DNA from: an uncultured Pelagibacteraceae bacterium
GTDB lineage: Bacteria; Pseudomonadota; Alphaproteobacteria; Pelagibacterales; Pelagibacteraceae
Length of the DNA: 64,000 nt
Direction: 5' to 3'
Assembly: GCA_902620585.1 (NCBI GenBank)
Contig: CACNJC010000002.1
Coordinates: forward strand, 45,927-109,926
Shown: positions 56,605 to 64,000 of the stretch, piece after piece
Layout of the letters: every line of letters begins with the position of its first letter
Position numbering within the stretch: position 1 is the stretch's first letter
Translations under genes and position numbers: made by a program
The notes under the pieces: generated by a model
Databases searched by the model: none
What the model was told of the DNA's origin: nothing
What the model saw: the letters and a program-made list of their open reading frames with translations, nothing else

Positions 56605-59070
56605 ATGCAAAATCAATCTCAAAAAATTATCGCCCTACTAGGACCAACAAACACCGGCAAAACACATGTAGCGATAGAAAAAATGCTTGAGTTTAACTCT
56701 GGTATATTTGGTTTTCCTTTAAGACTTTTAGCAAGAGAAGTTTATGACAAATGTGTAGATAAAGTCGGTCTAGAAAAAATTGCTTTAATTACTGGTGAGG
56801 AAAAAATTATTCCTAGAACAGCTAAATATTTTATTTGTACAGTCGAGTCTATGCCTAAAGATAAAGAAGTAGAGTTTGTGGCTGTAGATGAAATACAAAT
56901 GTGTGCTGATCGAGAAAGAGGTCATATTTTTACAGATAGACTGCTACATACTAGAGGTCAAATGTTAACAATGTTTTTAGGATCACAAGTTATGGAGAGT
57001 ATAATCAGAGATCTTATTAGCAATGTAACTTTTGAGAAAAAAGAGAGATTTTCTAAATTAAGTTATGCAGGCTATAAAAAAATTTCAAGATTGGATAGAA
57101 AAGTTGCTATTATTGCATTTTCAATAGAGGAAGTTTACGCAATTGCTGAATTAGTTAGAAGACAGAAAGGTGGTGCAGCCGTAATAATGGGATCTTTAAG
57201 TCCAAAGACAAGAAATTCACAAGTAGGTCTTTATCAATCAGGCGATGTTGATTATCTAATTGCAACTGATGCTATTGGTATGGGTCTTAATATGGATATT
57301 AACGAAATTTACTTCTCTAATTTAAAAAAATTTGATGGAAAAAAAACAAGACGACTTGACCTGATTGAAATGTCTCAAATAGCTGGCAGAGCGGGAAGGT
57401 ATAAAAATGATGGTGGTTTTGGAACTACTGGTGATTGTGAAAATTTAAATTCAGATGAAATTGAAAATATAGAAAAACATCATTTGCCAGAAAGAAAAAT
57501 GATATATTGGAGAAACTCAAAATTAAATTTTGGTAGCCCAGAAAAACTTATTAAATCATTAGAATTACGACCATTCAAAAATAATTTAATAAGAACTAAC
57601 GATTCATTAGATGAAAGTGTTTTGAGACATTTTATTAAAAAGGGAGCTAATAATATAATTTACCACAAAAATCTTGAATTGCTTTGGGAATGTTGCCAGA
57701 TACCAGATTTTGAAAAAAAAGCTTATGGTCAACATATCAATATTATAGACAAAGTTTTTCAATTCTTATCTTCAAGAAAAAGAAAAATTCCAAGTGCTTT
57801 TATGAAAGAACAATTAAAAGGACTTGAAAAAGATCACGGTAATGTAGATCTACTTTCGCATAGATTGTCCAATGTGAGAACTTGGTCGTATGTTGCTAAC
57901 AAAAGAAATTGGGTTGAAAATTCAGACTACTGGATACAATTAACGAAGAGTATTGAAGATAAATTATCCGACAAATTGCACGAAGAGTTAACTAGAAGTT
58001 TCATTGATAAGAAAATCAGTATTCTCTCAAGAAGTTTGAAACAAGATTTAATTTTAAAAACAGAAATTAATGAGGACAATAAAATACACATTGATGGGCA
58101 ATTAATTGGTGAACTCAAGGGCTTAAGATTTATTATAGAATTAACTTCTAAAACTCTTGATACAGACATTAAGTCAATTAAAAAAGCTGCAAGAAAAGGA
58201 ATAAAAGAAGAATTAGATAAGCGAGTAAATAAGATTATTGAAGAAAAAGAAATATCTATTGATAAAAACAGTAAGGTAATTTGGAAAAGAAACCCAATTG
58301 CAAGGTTGAAGAAAGGTAATGATTATCTGAGTCCAGAAATTGAAATTATTGCTGATGAATCTCTGGAAGCAGAAACAAAAACAAAATTAGATAAATTTTT
58401 AAAAATTTGGTTTAGTAAATATATTGAAGAAATTTTGGGAGATCTAATAAATTTAACAAAGCAAAAAATAGACAATCAATACTTAAGAGCTTTGGTGTTT
58501 CAGCTGTATGAGAATAATGGTGTTATCAAAAGAAAAGAAGTTGATAAAATTGTTAAATTAATTCCCACTCAAGAAAGAAAAAAACTATGGGGTATGGGTA
58601 TTAAGATAGGAAGATATCATATCTATTTACCTAAAATGTTAAAACCAAAGGCTGTAGAGTTTAGAATTGGATTATGGAAAATGTTTCATAACCTCTCTGA
58701 AAAAAATGTAATTCCTAAGTCAGGTTTAAATTTTTTAATAGGCTCAAATTTCAAAAAAGAATTTTTATTACTGTGTGGTTTTGAAAAATTCAAAGAATTT
58801 TTTGTGAGAATAGATATTTTAGAAAAATTATTTCTAAAGATTATAGAAAATACTAAAGAAAAAAAGTTTAAAGTTAATTCAGAGATGATGAACTTATTAG
58901 GATGCTCAAAGGAAAATTTTTATAAACTAATGACATACATGAATTATAAAAAGGATAAAACTATTGATACTTACATTTTTAAAGGGGAAAAAAAGGAAAA
59001 AAAGAAAATAATACGATTTGACAAAAAAGAAAATCCATTTAATAAACTTCTTTCTTTAAATTTAAAATAA
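56605..59070 (+). CDS. SUV3-like superfamily 2 RNA helicase
   Basis: An ATP-dependent helicase of 821 residues. Walker A is LLGPTNTGKTHVA with Lys19-Thr20, the DExH box is Asp94-Glu-Ile-Gln97, motif III FLGSQ, and the helicase C domain contains ATDAIGMGLNMDI and QIAGRAGRYKNDGG. The long C-terminal half matches the alphaproteobacterial SUV3-type helicases, related to the mitochondrial RNA-degradosome helicase. The next gene is one base away; fdxA and carD follow, a neighbourhood recurrent in Alphaproteobacteria. Confidence 0.92.
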   Translation: MQNQSQKIIALLGPTNTGKTHVAIEKMLEFNSGIFGFPLRLLAREVYDKCVDKVGLEKIALITGEEKIIPRTAKYFICTVESMPKDKEVEFVAVDEIQMCADRERGHIFTDRLLHTRGQMLTMFLGSQVMESIIRDLISNVTFEKKERFSKLSYAGYKKISRLDRKVAIIAFSIEEVYAIAELVRRQKGGAAVIMGSLSPKTRNSQVGLYQSGDVDYLIATDAIGMGLNMDINEIYFSNLKKFDGKKTRRLDLIEMSQIAGRAGRYKNDGGFGTTGDCENLNSDEIENIEKHHLPERKMIYWRNSKLNFGSPEKLIKSLELRPFKNNLIRTNDSLDESVLRHFIKKGANNIIYHKNLELLWECCQIPDFEKKAYGQHINIIDKVFQFLSSRKRKIPSAFMKEQLKGLEKDHGNVDLLSHRLSNVRTWSYVANKRNWVENSDYWIQLTKSIEDKLSDKLHEELTRSFIDKKISILSRSLKQDLILKTEINEDNKIHIDGQLIGELKGLRFIIELTSKTLDTDIKSIKKAARKGIKEELDKRVNKIIEEKEISIDKNSKVIWKRNPIARLKKGNDYLSPEIEIIADESLEAETKTKLDKFLKIWFSKYIEEILGDLINLTKQKIDNQYLRALVFQLYENNGVIKRKEVDKIVKLIPTQERKKLWGMGIKIGRYHIYLPKMLKPKAVEFRIGLWKMFHNLSEKNVIPKSGLNFLIGSNFKKEFLLLCGFEKFKEFFVRIDILEKLFLKIIENTKEKKFKVNSEMMNLLGCSKENFYKLMTYMNYKKDKTIDTYIFKGEKKEKKKIIRFDKKENPFNKLLSLNLK

Positions 59071-59460
59071 ATGAATAAATTAGATAAAGAGAGCGTTATC
59101 GGTATATCTGCATTGTTAGTTCATGCTGCTAATATTGATGAAATATATTCTGATCATGAGAGAGATTTAATTAAAAGTTTTATAAAATCTTATCTTAAAG
59201 AAGATAATGAAAATGATATTTTAAAAAAAGCAGAGGATATAGAACATAATTCAAACCAATTGTTAAATTATACAAATATCATAAAACAAAATTCTATGGA
59301 TATTAAAAAAGATATTATTGAACATCTTTGGAAAGTTATTATTTCAGATAATTCTGTAGATCAATACGAAGCTAATTTAATGAGAAGAATTTGTGGATTA
59401 ATCTATTTTCCAGATAAAGAATGTGGTGAAATCAAACTTAAATTATTAAAATCTAAATGA
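59071..59460 (+). CDS. TerB-family (tellurite-resistance TerB-like) protein
   Basis: A 129-residue helical protein with the two-repeat TerB pattern: [21 protein letters not shown] (first Asp/Glu-rich helix) and [26 protein letters not shown] (second). TerB-like proteins bind metals through these acidic helices, but their role is mostly unknown. It starts directly after the helicase stop and overlaps fdxA by 4 bases. In many other Alphaproteobacteria an S4-type RNA-binding protein occupies this position (recalled context, not checked). Confidence 0.82.
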   Translation: MNKLDKESVIGISALLVHAANIDEIYSDHERDLIKSFIKSYLKEDNENDILKKAEDIEHNSNQLLNYTNIIKQNSMDIKKDIIEHLWKVIISDNSVDQYEANLMRRICGLIYFPDKECGEIKLKLLKSK

Positions 59461-59798
59461 CTTATATTGTTAAAGATGAATGTATTAAATGTAAACTTAC
59501 TGACTGTGTCGATGTTTGCCCAGTAGACTGCTTCTACGAAGGAGAAAATATGCTTGTGATCAATCCCGATGAATGTATTGATTGTGGGGTTTGCGAACCA
59601 GAGTGTCCTATAGAAGCAATTAAAGCTGATACAGATGAAAGTGTGGAAGATAAAGAAAAATGGTTGTTGCTAAATAAAAAGTTTTCTGCAATATGGCCTA
59701 ATATTTCTAAGAAAAAAGATCCGATGGAAGAGCACGAAAAATTTAGAAATGTTAAAAATAAGTATAATGATCATTTTTCAGAAAAACCTGGAAAATAA
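59457..59798 (+). CDS. fdxA: Ferredoxin (7Fe, FdxA type)
   Basis: A 113-residue electron carrier with two cluster motifs: [18 protein letters not shown] in the first half (3Fe-4S/4Fe-4S) and [12 protein letters not shown] in the second (4Fe-4S). The C-terminal extension of about 45 residues is typical of the FdxA family. Overlaps the TerB-like gene and is 6 bases from carD. Confidence 0.95.
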   Translation: MTYIVKDECIKCKLTDCVDVCPVDCFYEGENMLVINPDECIDCGVCEPECPIEAIKADTDESVEDKEKWLLLNKKFSAIWPNISKKKDPMEEHEKFRNVKNKYNDHFSEKPGK

Positions 59799-59804
59799 AT
59801 AAAT

Positions 59805-60479
59805 ATGCCAAAAAAGAAAAAAACAAAAAAAACAAAAATTCTTAAAAAAACAAAAAAAATCAAATCAAAAAGTAAAATTAAATTAGAGCCAAAAGTTATT
59901 GATAAAAAGACCTCTAGCCCGTCAGGAGAAGAAAAACCAGAAATTAAAAAAGTCAAAAAACAACCAACTGAAAAACGTATTTATAATTCTAAAGACTATG
60001 TAGTTTATCCAAAGCATGGTGTTGGAAAAATTACATCTATCGATAAGGCATCAATTGGTGGAATTGAAATTCAATTTTATAAGATTTTTATTGAAAAAGA
60101 AAAATTAACTTTAACTGTCCCTATTAATCAACAGTCGAAGTTAAGACACATATCTTCAATTAATCAAATTAATAAATGTATTTCTATTTTAAAGACCAAG
60201 CCAAAAATCAAAAGAACTATGTGGAGTAGACGGGCACAAGAATATGACCAAAAGATTAACTCTGGTAAAATTTATGAGCTGGCAGAAGTTGTTAAAGATT
60301 TAAATAAAAACACTGATATTATCGCAGATCAATCATACTCTGAAAGACAACTTTTCGAAAAAGCTTATGAAAGACTCAAATCTGAATTTGAGGCAGTTTT
60401 AAAAGTTAGTCCTGAAGACGTGCAAAAAAAAATGGACAAGGCATTGGGAAGAGTGCAAATATCTGAAACTTCAGTATAA
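59805..60479 (+). CDS. CarD-family RNA polymerase-binding transcription regulator
   Basis: A 224-residue regulator. Residues 1-60 are a Lys-rich basic tail; the RNA-polymerase-interacting domain starts at DYVVYPKHGVGKITSID (about residue 65); the C-terminal helical domain contains YELAEVVKDL and YERLKSEF. CarD proteins stabilise open promoter complexes, including at rRNA promoters. The N-terminal Lys-rich extension exceeds that of usual alphaproteobacterial CarD. Last gene of the helicase-TerB-fdxA-carD unit. Confidence 0.93.
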   Translation: MPKKKKTKKTKILKKTKKIKSKSKIKLEPKVIDKKTSSPSGEEKPEIKKVKKQPTEKRIYNSKDYVVYPKHGVGKITSIDKASIGGIEIQFYKIFIEKEKLTLTVPINQQSKLRHISSINQINKCISILKTKPKIKRTMWSRRAQEYDQKINSGKIYELAEVVKDLNKNTDIIADQSYSERQLFEKAYERLKSEFEAVLKVSPEDVQKKMDKALGRVQISETSV

Positions 60480-60480
60480 A

Positions 60481-60523
60481 AAAACGCCCTTTTTAAAAAA
60501 TAATTAATTAAAAAGGGCGTTTG
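60481..60523 (-). terminator. Intrinsic terminator between carD and the Lys/Arg microprotein
   Basis: A long stem (AAACGCCCTTTTT with AAAAAGGGCGTTT) around a 14-base AT loop. On the minus strand it is followed by a run of seven T, so it ends the 23-residue gene; on the plus strand the T-tract is poor, but it sits right after the carD stop and may serve both. Confidence 0.8.
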
Positions 60524-60536
60524 TAAAAAAGCGAAA

Positions 60537-60608
60537 CTATCTTCTTCTTCTTCTTCTTCTTTTTGCTTTTTTAGCTTTTTTAGCTTTTTTTCTTCTACGT
60601 TTAGCCAT
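60537..60608 (-). CDS. 23-residue Lys/Arg-rich microprotein
   Basis: ATG at 60608, stop TAG at 60537. The protein is MAKRRRKKAKKAKKAK followed by seven Arg; 19 of 23 residues are Lys or Arg. It has its own expression signals: a Shine-Dalgarno AAGGGAG five to six bases before the ATG, a TTGACA -35 element upstream, a hairpin in the leader and an intrinsic terminator right after the stop. This composition suggests binding to rRNA or DNA (ribosomal or nucleoid-like). No named family is recognised. Seven consecutive AGA codons are striking. Confidence 0.7.
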   Translation of the reverse strand: MAKRRRKKAKKAKKAKRRRRRRR

Positions 60609-60619
60609 CTTATTCTCCC

Positions 60620-60686
60620 TTGTTTAAACAAATCTTAATGATTCGTTTGTTTAATTAATCATTAGTTAATTTAAGATTCATGTCAA
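60620..60686 (-). promoter_or_regulatory. Promoter and leader inverted repeat of the 23-residue gene
   Basis: Minus-strand TTGACA (60686-60681), 16-base spacer, TAATGA (60664-60659) as a possible -10. In the leader, a 9-base inverted repeat (TTAAACAAA / TTTGTTTAA, 60624-60654) and a perfect 12-base palindrome TTGTTTAAACAA (60620-60631) lie just before the Shine-Dalgarno, where a structure could control translation. The rest of the gap to the acyl-CoA synthetase (60687-60816) is AT-rich with nothing evident. Confidence 0.5.
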
Positions 60687-60816
60687 ATATAAATTATTTT
60701 AGAATTTTGAATTAAAATTTAAAAAATTAATATAATTTTAAAATTTTACAAAAACTTAAAAAAGTTAGCAATATCAATGTTTTTTTAAGCACTTAAATTA
60801 AGTTTTAATTAATCTT

Positions 60817-62493
60817 TTAGTAAAGATTTTCTAGCTGTTGTTTATAATTTTTAATTATTTCTTTTCTTTTTAGCTTTAAAGTTGGTGTAAGCATTCTGTT
60901 TTCAATTGTAAATTCTTCATGAATTATTACAAATTTTTTAATTTTTTCTATTAAAGTTAAACTTTTATTTATATTTTCAATTATTAGTTTAATTTGTTCA
61001 TAATTAATTTCTTTTTCGCATACAATTAATGAAACTAAATAATTCTTTTTATCTCCATAAACAAAAGATTGTTTAATATTTTCATTCAAACATAAAATAT
61101 TTTCTATTTTGCTTGGCGAAATATTATCTCCACCAAGATTAACAATTAAATCTTTTTTTCTATCAGTAATTTTTAAATAATTGTTGTTATCGAGTTCTCC
61201 TATATCTCCAGTATGTAACCACCCACCTTTAATTGCTTTTTCTGTCTCTTCTTTTAAATTCCAATATCCCAACATTACATTTTCACCTTTAATTAAAATT
61301 TCGCCATCCTCAGCTATTTTAACTTTATTTGTTCTAAATGGAGGACCTACCGTTTCTACTTTTACCAAATTTGGTAAATTGCAGCTCACAACTGGAGAGG
61401 CTTCGGTTAAACCATATCCTTGCAAAGTAGGTAATCCCGTAGCATTTAAAAACTCTCCAATATTTCGATCCAGAGCCCCTCCCCCCGAAACAAAGGCTTG
61501 GAGATTCCCGCCAAATTGGCCTCTAATTTTTTTTCTCACTAATTTTTCACACAAAAAATTTAGGATTTTTTCAGTTAGGCTTAGTTTCTCTTTTCTGAGT
61601 AATTTTTTTCCTAAGAATATTGTTTTATAAATCAAATATTTTTTCAATCCACTTTGTTTCTCAAAATTCATATTTATTTTTGTATAAAGGTTTTGATAAA
61701 ATCTTGGAACAGCTGTCATAATTGTTGGTTTTGCTATTACCATATTTGAAATTAATTTTTCCAAACTTTCAGCATAAAAAACTTTTGCTCCAACTATAAT
61801 TTGAATAAATTGAACTGTATGTTCATAGGAATGAGAAAGAGGGAGCCAGGTCAAAAAAATGGGATCTTTTTTTTTTGTTAAAGTTTTAAGTAATTCAACA
61901 GCTCCTTCACAGTTAGATAAAATTCCTCCATGACTTAAAATTACTCCTTTGGGGTTTCCTGAAGTTCCTGAAGTATAAATTATACATGCAGGCATATTCC
62001 TTTTTAAGTTTTTATTAATATTTTTTTCATATATTTTTTCACCTAAAATTTCCTCAATTAATAAACTATCAGAATCAATTTTTTCAAAAGATATAATTTT
62101 TTTTACATCGTTATTTATAAACTTTTTAATCTTATTAAATTGATCTTGATTAGAGACAAAAATTAAAGAGGGCTTACAGTCATTTAAAATATATTCATAA
62201 TCATTTGCAGAATATGTTGTAAAAATAGGCACTGAAATACCTCCTGCATTCATAATAGCAATATCAGTCATTAGCCAATAAGGTCTGTTCTCAGATAGTA
62301 TTAAGCATCTGTCACCTTCATTTATTAAAGGTTTAATTTTAGCTGTAAGTTTGAAAATTCTTTGTGTTATATCTTCCCAATTATAAGTTGGCTTGCCTGG
62401 TTTTAACCATTTTAAGAATGGTCTTTTACCATCAACTTCTTCTGTTTTTTTGAAATAAAGTTCAACTAAGCTGTTTAATTTACTTATATCCAT
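60817..62493 (-). CDS. Long-chain acyl-CoA synthetase (AMP-binding enzyme)
   Basis: Activates fatty acids to acyl-CoA through an acyl-adenylate. The AMP-binding P-loop is IIYTSGTSGNPKGVILSHGG (about residues 170-189); other motifs are LPLSHSYEH, GYGLTEASPVVS, HTGDIGELD and the C-terminal DRKKDLIVNLGGDNISPSKIE. 558 residues, close to the FadD/FAA-type length. Transcribed away from carD and the microprotein; tRNA-Leu lies immediately upstream. Chain-length preference unknown. Confidence 0.93.
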   Translation of the reverse strand: MDISKLNSLVELYFKKTEEVDGKRPFLKWLKPGKPTYNWEDITQRIFKLTAKIKPLINEGDRCLILSENRPYWLMTDIAIMNAGGISVPIFTTYSANDYEYILNDCKPSLIFVSNQDQFNKIKKFINNDVKKIISFEKIDSDSLLIEEILGEKIYEKNINKNLKRNMPACIIYTSGTSGNPKGVILSHGGILSNCEGAVELLKTLTKKKDPIFLTWLPLSHSYEHTVQFIQIIVGAKVFYAESLEKLISNMVIAKPTIMTAVPRFYQNLYTKINMNFEKQSGLKKYLIYKTIFLGKKLLRKEKLSLTEKILNFLCEKLVRKKIRGQFGGNLQAFVSGGGALDRNIGEFLNATGLPTLQGYGLTEASPVVSCNLPNLVKVETVGPPFRTNKVKIAEDGEILIKGENVMLGYWNLKEETEKAIKGGWLHTGDIGELDNNNYLKITDRKKDLIVNLGGDNISPSKIENILCLNENIKQSFVYGDKKNYLVSLIVCEKEINYEQIKLIIENINKSLTLIEKIKKFVIIHEEFTIENRMLTPTLKLKRKEIIKNYKQQLENLY

Positions 62494-62497
62494 AACT

Positions 62498-62584
62498 TGG
62501 TGGGCGAAGAGAGACTCGAACTCTCAAGGTATTGCTACCACCGGATTTTGAGTCCGGCGCGTCTACCAGTTCCACCATTCGCCC
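62498..62584 (-). tRNA. tRNA-Leu(CAA)
   Basis: An 87-base class II tRNA: acceptor GGGCGAA pairs with TTCGCCC, D arm GTGGAACTGGTAGACGC, anticodon loop CTCAAAA giving CAA (reads UUG), variable arm GGTGGTAGCAATACC, T arm GAGAG TTCGAGT CTCTC, discriminator A and encoded CCA. It sits 14 bases from the bile-acid-symporter-family gene. Confidence 0.96.
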
Positions 62585-62598
62585 TTTTTTTAAACAAT

Positions 62599-63444
62599 TT
62601 AATTGATTTTTCTTACTATGAGAACAAAAATAATAGAGGTACAAAGCATAACTAAAGCGTAGGCTGCTGTAGGTACCATAAACACAATATCATCAAATAG
62701 TTGTGTTGTTACAAACACTGCTAAAGTTCCGTTTTGTAAGCCACATTCCAATGAAATACATTTTCTTTGCGCAATACCTGATGTCCAAAATTTTGCAACA
62801 TAATATCCAACAAAAATCATAGTCATATTTAAAATGAAAGCTATTAACCCTGCTCTAGTTATATAAGAAACAATATTATCCCACTCCTCTACATAAATTG
62901 CGATAAATACTACTAAAAATAAAATTACTGACAATCTTTGAATAATTAGAGTTTTGGAAATAATAAAATTAGTCATTAGACTTCTAACAATCATTCCAAA
63001 AATAACCGGAACAGTTACTACAAAGAACATTTTCAATGCTATATTAAGCATTGATATATTTTTTGATGTTTCAATCCCTAAAAATGCAGCTGAATTAAAG
63101 ACTATAAATGGAACAATGAAAATACTTAATAAACTGACAATCGCTGTCAAACTGACTGATAGAGCAACATCTCCATCAGCAAACTTGGTAAGAATATTAG
63201 AGGTTACTCCTCCTGGTGCTGCAGCTATTACCATAACTCCTAAAGCTATTTCTGGTGGAAGTGAAATAATATTAATTAAAATAAAAGCAATTATTGGAAG
63301 CAAAATAACCTGACATAAAAAACCTACTAAGAAGTCTCTTGGATTTTTTGAGACCCTTGTAAAATCCCCAATCGTTAAGCCGAGACCCAAACCGAACATT
63401 ATTATGGCAAGACATACGGGTGCTATTTTAGTTACGATCTCCAT
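62599..63444 (-). CDS. Bile acid:sodium symporter (BASS) family transporter
   Basis: A 281-residue membrane protein with 8-9 hydrophobic helices. Family marks are the N-terminal AIIMFGLGLGLTIGDF, GLVAPGGVTSNILTK-like APGGVTSNILTKFADGDVALS, and CISLECGLQNGTLAVFV, which matches the conserved E-x-G-x-Q-N segment of the BASS crossover. In bacteria these import organic anions with sodium. It follows the DNA-binding protein gene after 17 bases, suggesting co-expression. Confidence 0.9.
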   Translation of the reverse strand: MEIVTKIAPVCLAIIMFGLGLGLTIGDFTRVSKNPRDFLVGFLCQVILLPIIAFILINIISLPPEIALGVMVIAAAPGGVTSNILTKFADGDVALSVSLTAIVSLLSIFIVPFIVFNSAAFLGIETSKNISMLNIALKMFFVVTVPVIFGMIVRSLMTNFIISKTLIIQRLSVILFLVVFIAIYVEEWDNIVSYITRAGLIAFILNMTMIFVGYYVAKFWTSGIAQRKCISLECGLQNGTLAVFVTTQLFDDIVFMVPTAAYALVMLCTSIIFVLIVRKIN

Positions 63445-63461
63445 TTCTTTTTATAAATTGT

Positions 63462-64000
63462 TTATTCGACTTTAAATGAGGAGTTTTTCATTAGGTCAAA
63501 AATTGTAGTTACGAAACTCGCTTTATGTTTCTGATTATGCATATAATTTTGTTCAAAAGACTTAATGTTTTTTGGAGATGGCAAGAGCATATATTCAAGT
63601 TTTTTATTTTTAGTAACTAGTTTTTGCTTTAATAAATATTTTAATTTTCTAATTACTGTGGCTCTAGGAATATTAGAAATTTCAGAAATGGAAGATGCAT
63701 TTATTCCATTTTTTGGTTCATGCCTTAAAAGATGCAGATATAAGTCTGCGTAAGTTCTGGGATCTTCGATTATTTTATTTTTCACATTTTTTGAATAATC
63801 TGTAAATTGAGATATACCAATAGCACCCCAAACATTCCAAGTTTCTAAGTCACCAAAAAAAATTCTGTGTCTTACTAAAAATGGAATTTGTAACCTAAAC
63901 CAATGTTGCCAACATATTGTAAAATATTTATCTATAAATACCTCAATTTCTTCTTTTGAAAATGATCTTCCAAACCAAGTCTCTTGTGCAAGTATATTTC
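63462..64000 (-). CDS. Winged-helix DNA-binding protein, 5'-truncated by window edge
   Basis: The frame is open from the right edge to the stop at 63462, with no stop codon in the last 539 bases, so the gene starts beyond the window; the GTG at 63785 is internal. The visible C-terminal half has a winged helix-turn-helix (ASSISEISNIPRATVIRKLKYLLKQKLVTK, the recognition helix around PRATVIRKLKYL) as in MarR/IclR-like or TrmB-like regulators. The part upstream (WFGRSF, FFGDLETWNVWGAIGISQ) does not match a domain I know. It probably regulates itself and the downstream BASS transporter (inference). Confidence 0.72.
   Translation of the reverse strand, partial: NILAQETWFGRSFSKEEIEVFIDKYFTICWQHWFRLQIPFLVRHRIFFGDLETWNVWGAIGISQFTDYSKNVKNKIIEDPRTYADLYLHLLRHEPKNGINASSISEISNIPRATVIRKLKYLLKQKLVTKNKKLEYMLLPSPKNIKSFEQNYMHNQKHKASFVTTIFDLMKNSSFKVE

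Noticed and set aside
60541-60600. CTT/TTTAGC repeats as a microsatellite or direct repeat
   Set aside because: The repetition follows from the Lys/Ala and Arg codons of the microprotein gene; it is short and codon-phased.
60365-60631. Minus-strand 88-residue frame across the carD end and the Lys/Arg microprotein
   Set aside because: It crosses the terminator and reads the microprotein in a different frame, giving a Glu/Lys repeat and Leu/Ser-rich tail; the 23-residue frame has the SD and terminator instead.
61181-61630. Plus-strand 149-residue open frame inside the acyl-CoA synthetase
   Set aside because: Antisense to a conserved enzyme and biased to Pro/Ser/Phe as expected from reverse reading.

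Overview
The window comes from a streamlined, AT-rich alphaproteobacterium that looks like a member of the SAR11 clade (Pelagibacterales). The evidence is a low G+C content (about 30% by eye), Lys/Asn/Ile-rich proteins, class I lysyl-tRNA synthetase, alphaproteobacterial gene neighbourhoods (bolA / J-domain / cobS-cobT; SUV3-like helicase / ferredoxin / CarD), a TAXI-type TRAP transporter and gene ends that touch or overlap. This placement is inferred from gene content and style, not from a database search.

Layout. 1-12 kb: the 3' part of dapE, a SET-domain methyltransferase and a glycosyltransferase; on the minus strand truA-fmt-def and an unknown secreted protein with a small membrane protein; then aroK-aroB, bolA, a J-domain protein and cobS-cobT. 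11.5-18.7 kb: a VUT-family transporter, rpmB, pyrD and lysS on the minus strand; trkH, an AmpG-like permease and an NlpC/P60 peptidase on the plus strand. 18.7-23.2 kb: tRNA-Ser(GGA) followed by a four-gene sugar/glycan cassette that looks accessory. 23.2-32.8 kb: a minus-strand translation block (lepA, pheT, pheS, rplT, rpmI, infC, thrS) ending in a glycosyltransferase. Both pheT and this glycosyltransferase carry a single extra base in a homopolymer. 32.8-42.9 kb: a hydrolase, an SDR-like protein, glutamate synthase gltB-gltD, uppP, tRNA-Arg(ACG) and an O-antigen ligase-like membrane protein. 43-51.4 kb: a thiolase, small unlisted genes with a tandem Fur-type operator, a deacetylase-family protein and the pyruvate dehydrogenase genes aceE-aceF, where E1 carries its own lipoyl domain. 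51.4-56.5 kb: microproteins, a fused TRAP permease, its TAXI binding protein and an aminotransferase. 56.6-64 kb: helicase, TerB-like protein, fdxA, carD, a 23-residue Lys/Arg protein, an acyl-CoA synthetase, tRNA-Leu(CAA), a BASS-family transporter and a DNA-binding protein running off the right edge.

Most of the window is core metabolism, translation and envelope synthesis. The most novel material is in very short genes that standard gene callers miss: a 23-aa Lys/Arg protein with its own promoter, Shine-Dalgarno and terminator; an 18-aa membrane peptide with a near-perfect Shine-Dalgarno; a 59-aa Cys-rich protein behind two 7-1-7 Fur-like boxes; and a 44-aa membrane protein whose start codon overlaps the thiolase stop codon. 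I found no CRISPR array, insertion sequence, prophage or rRNA gene.
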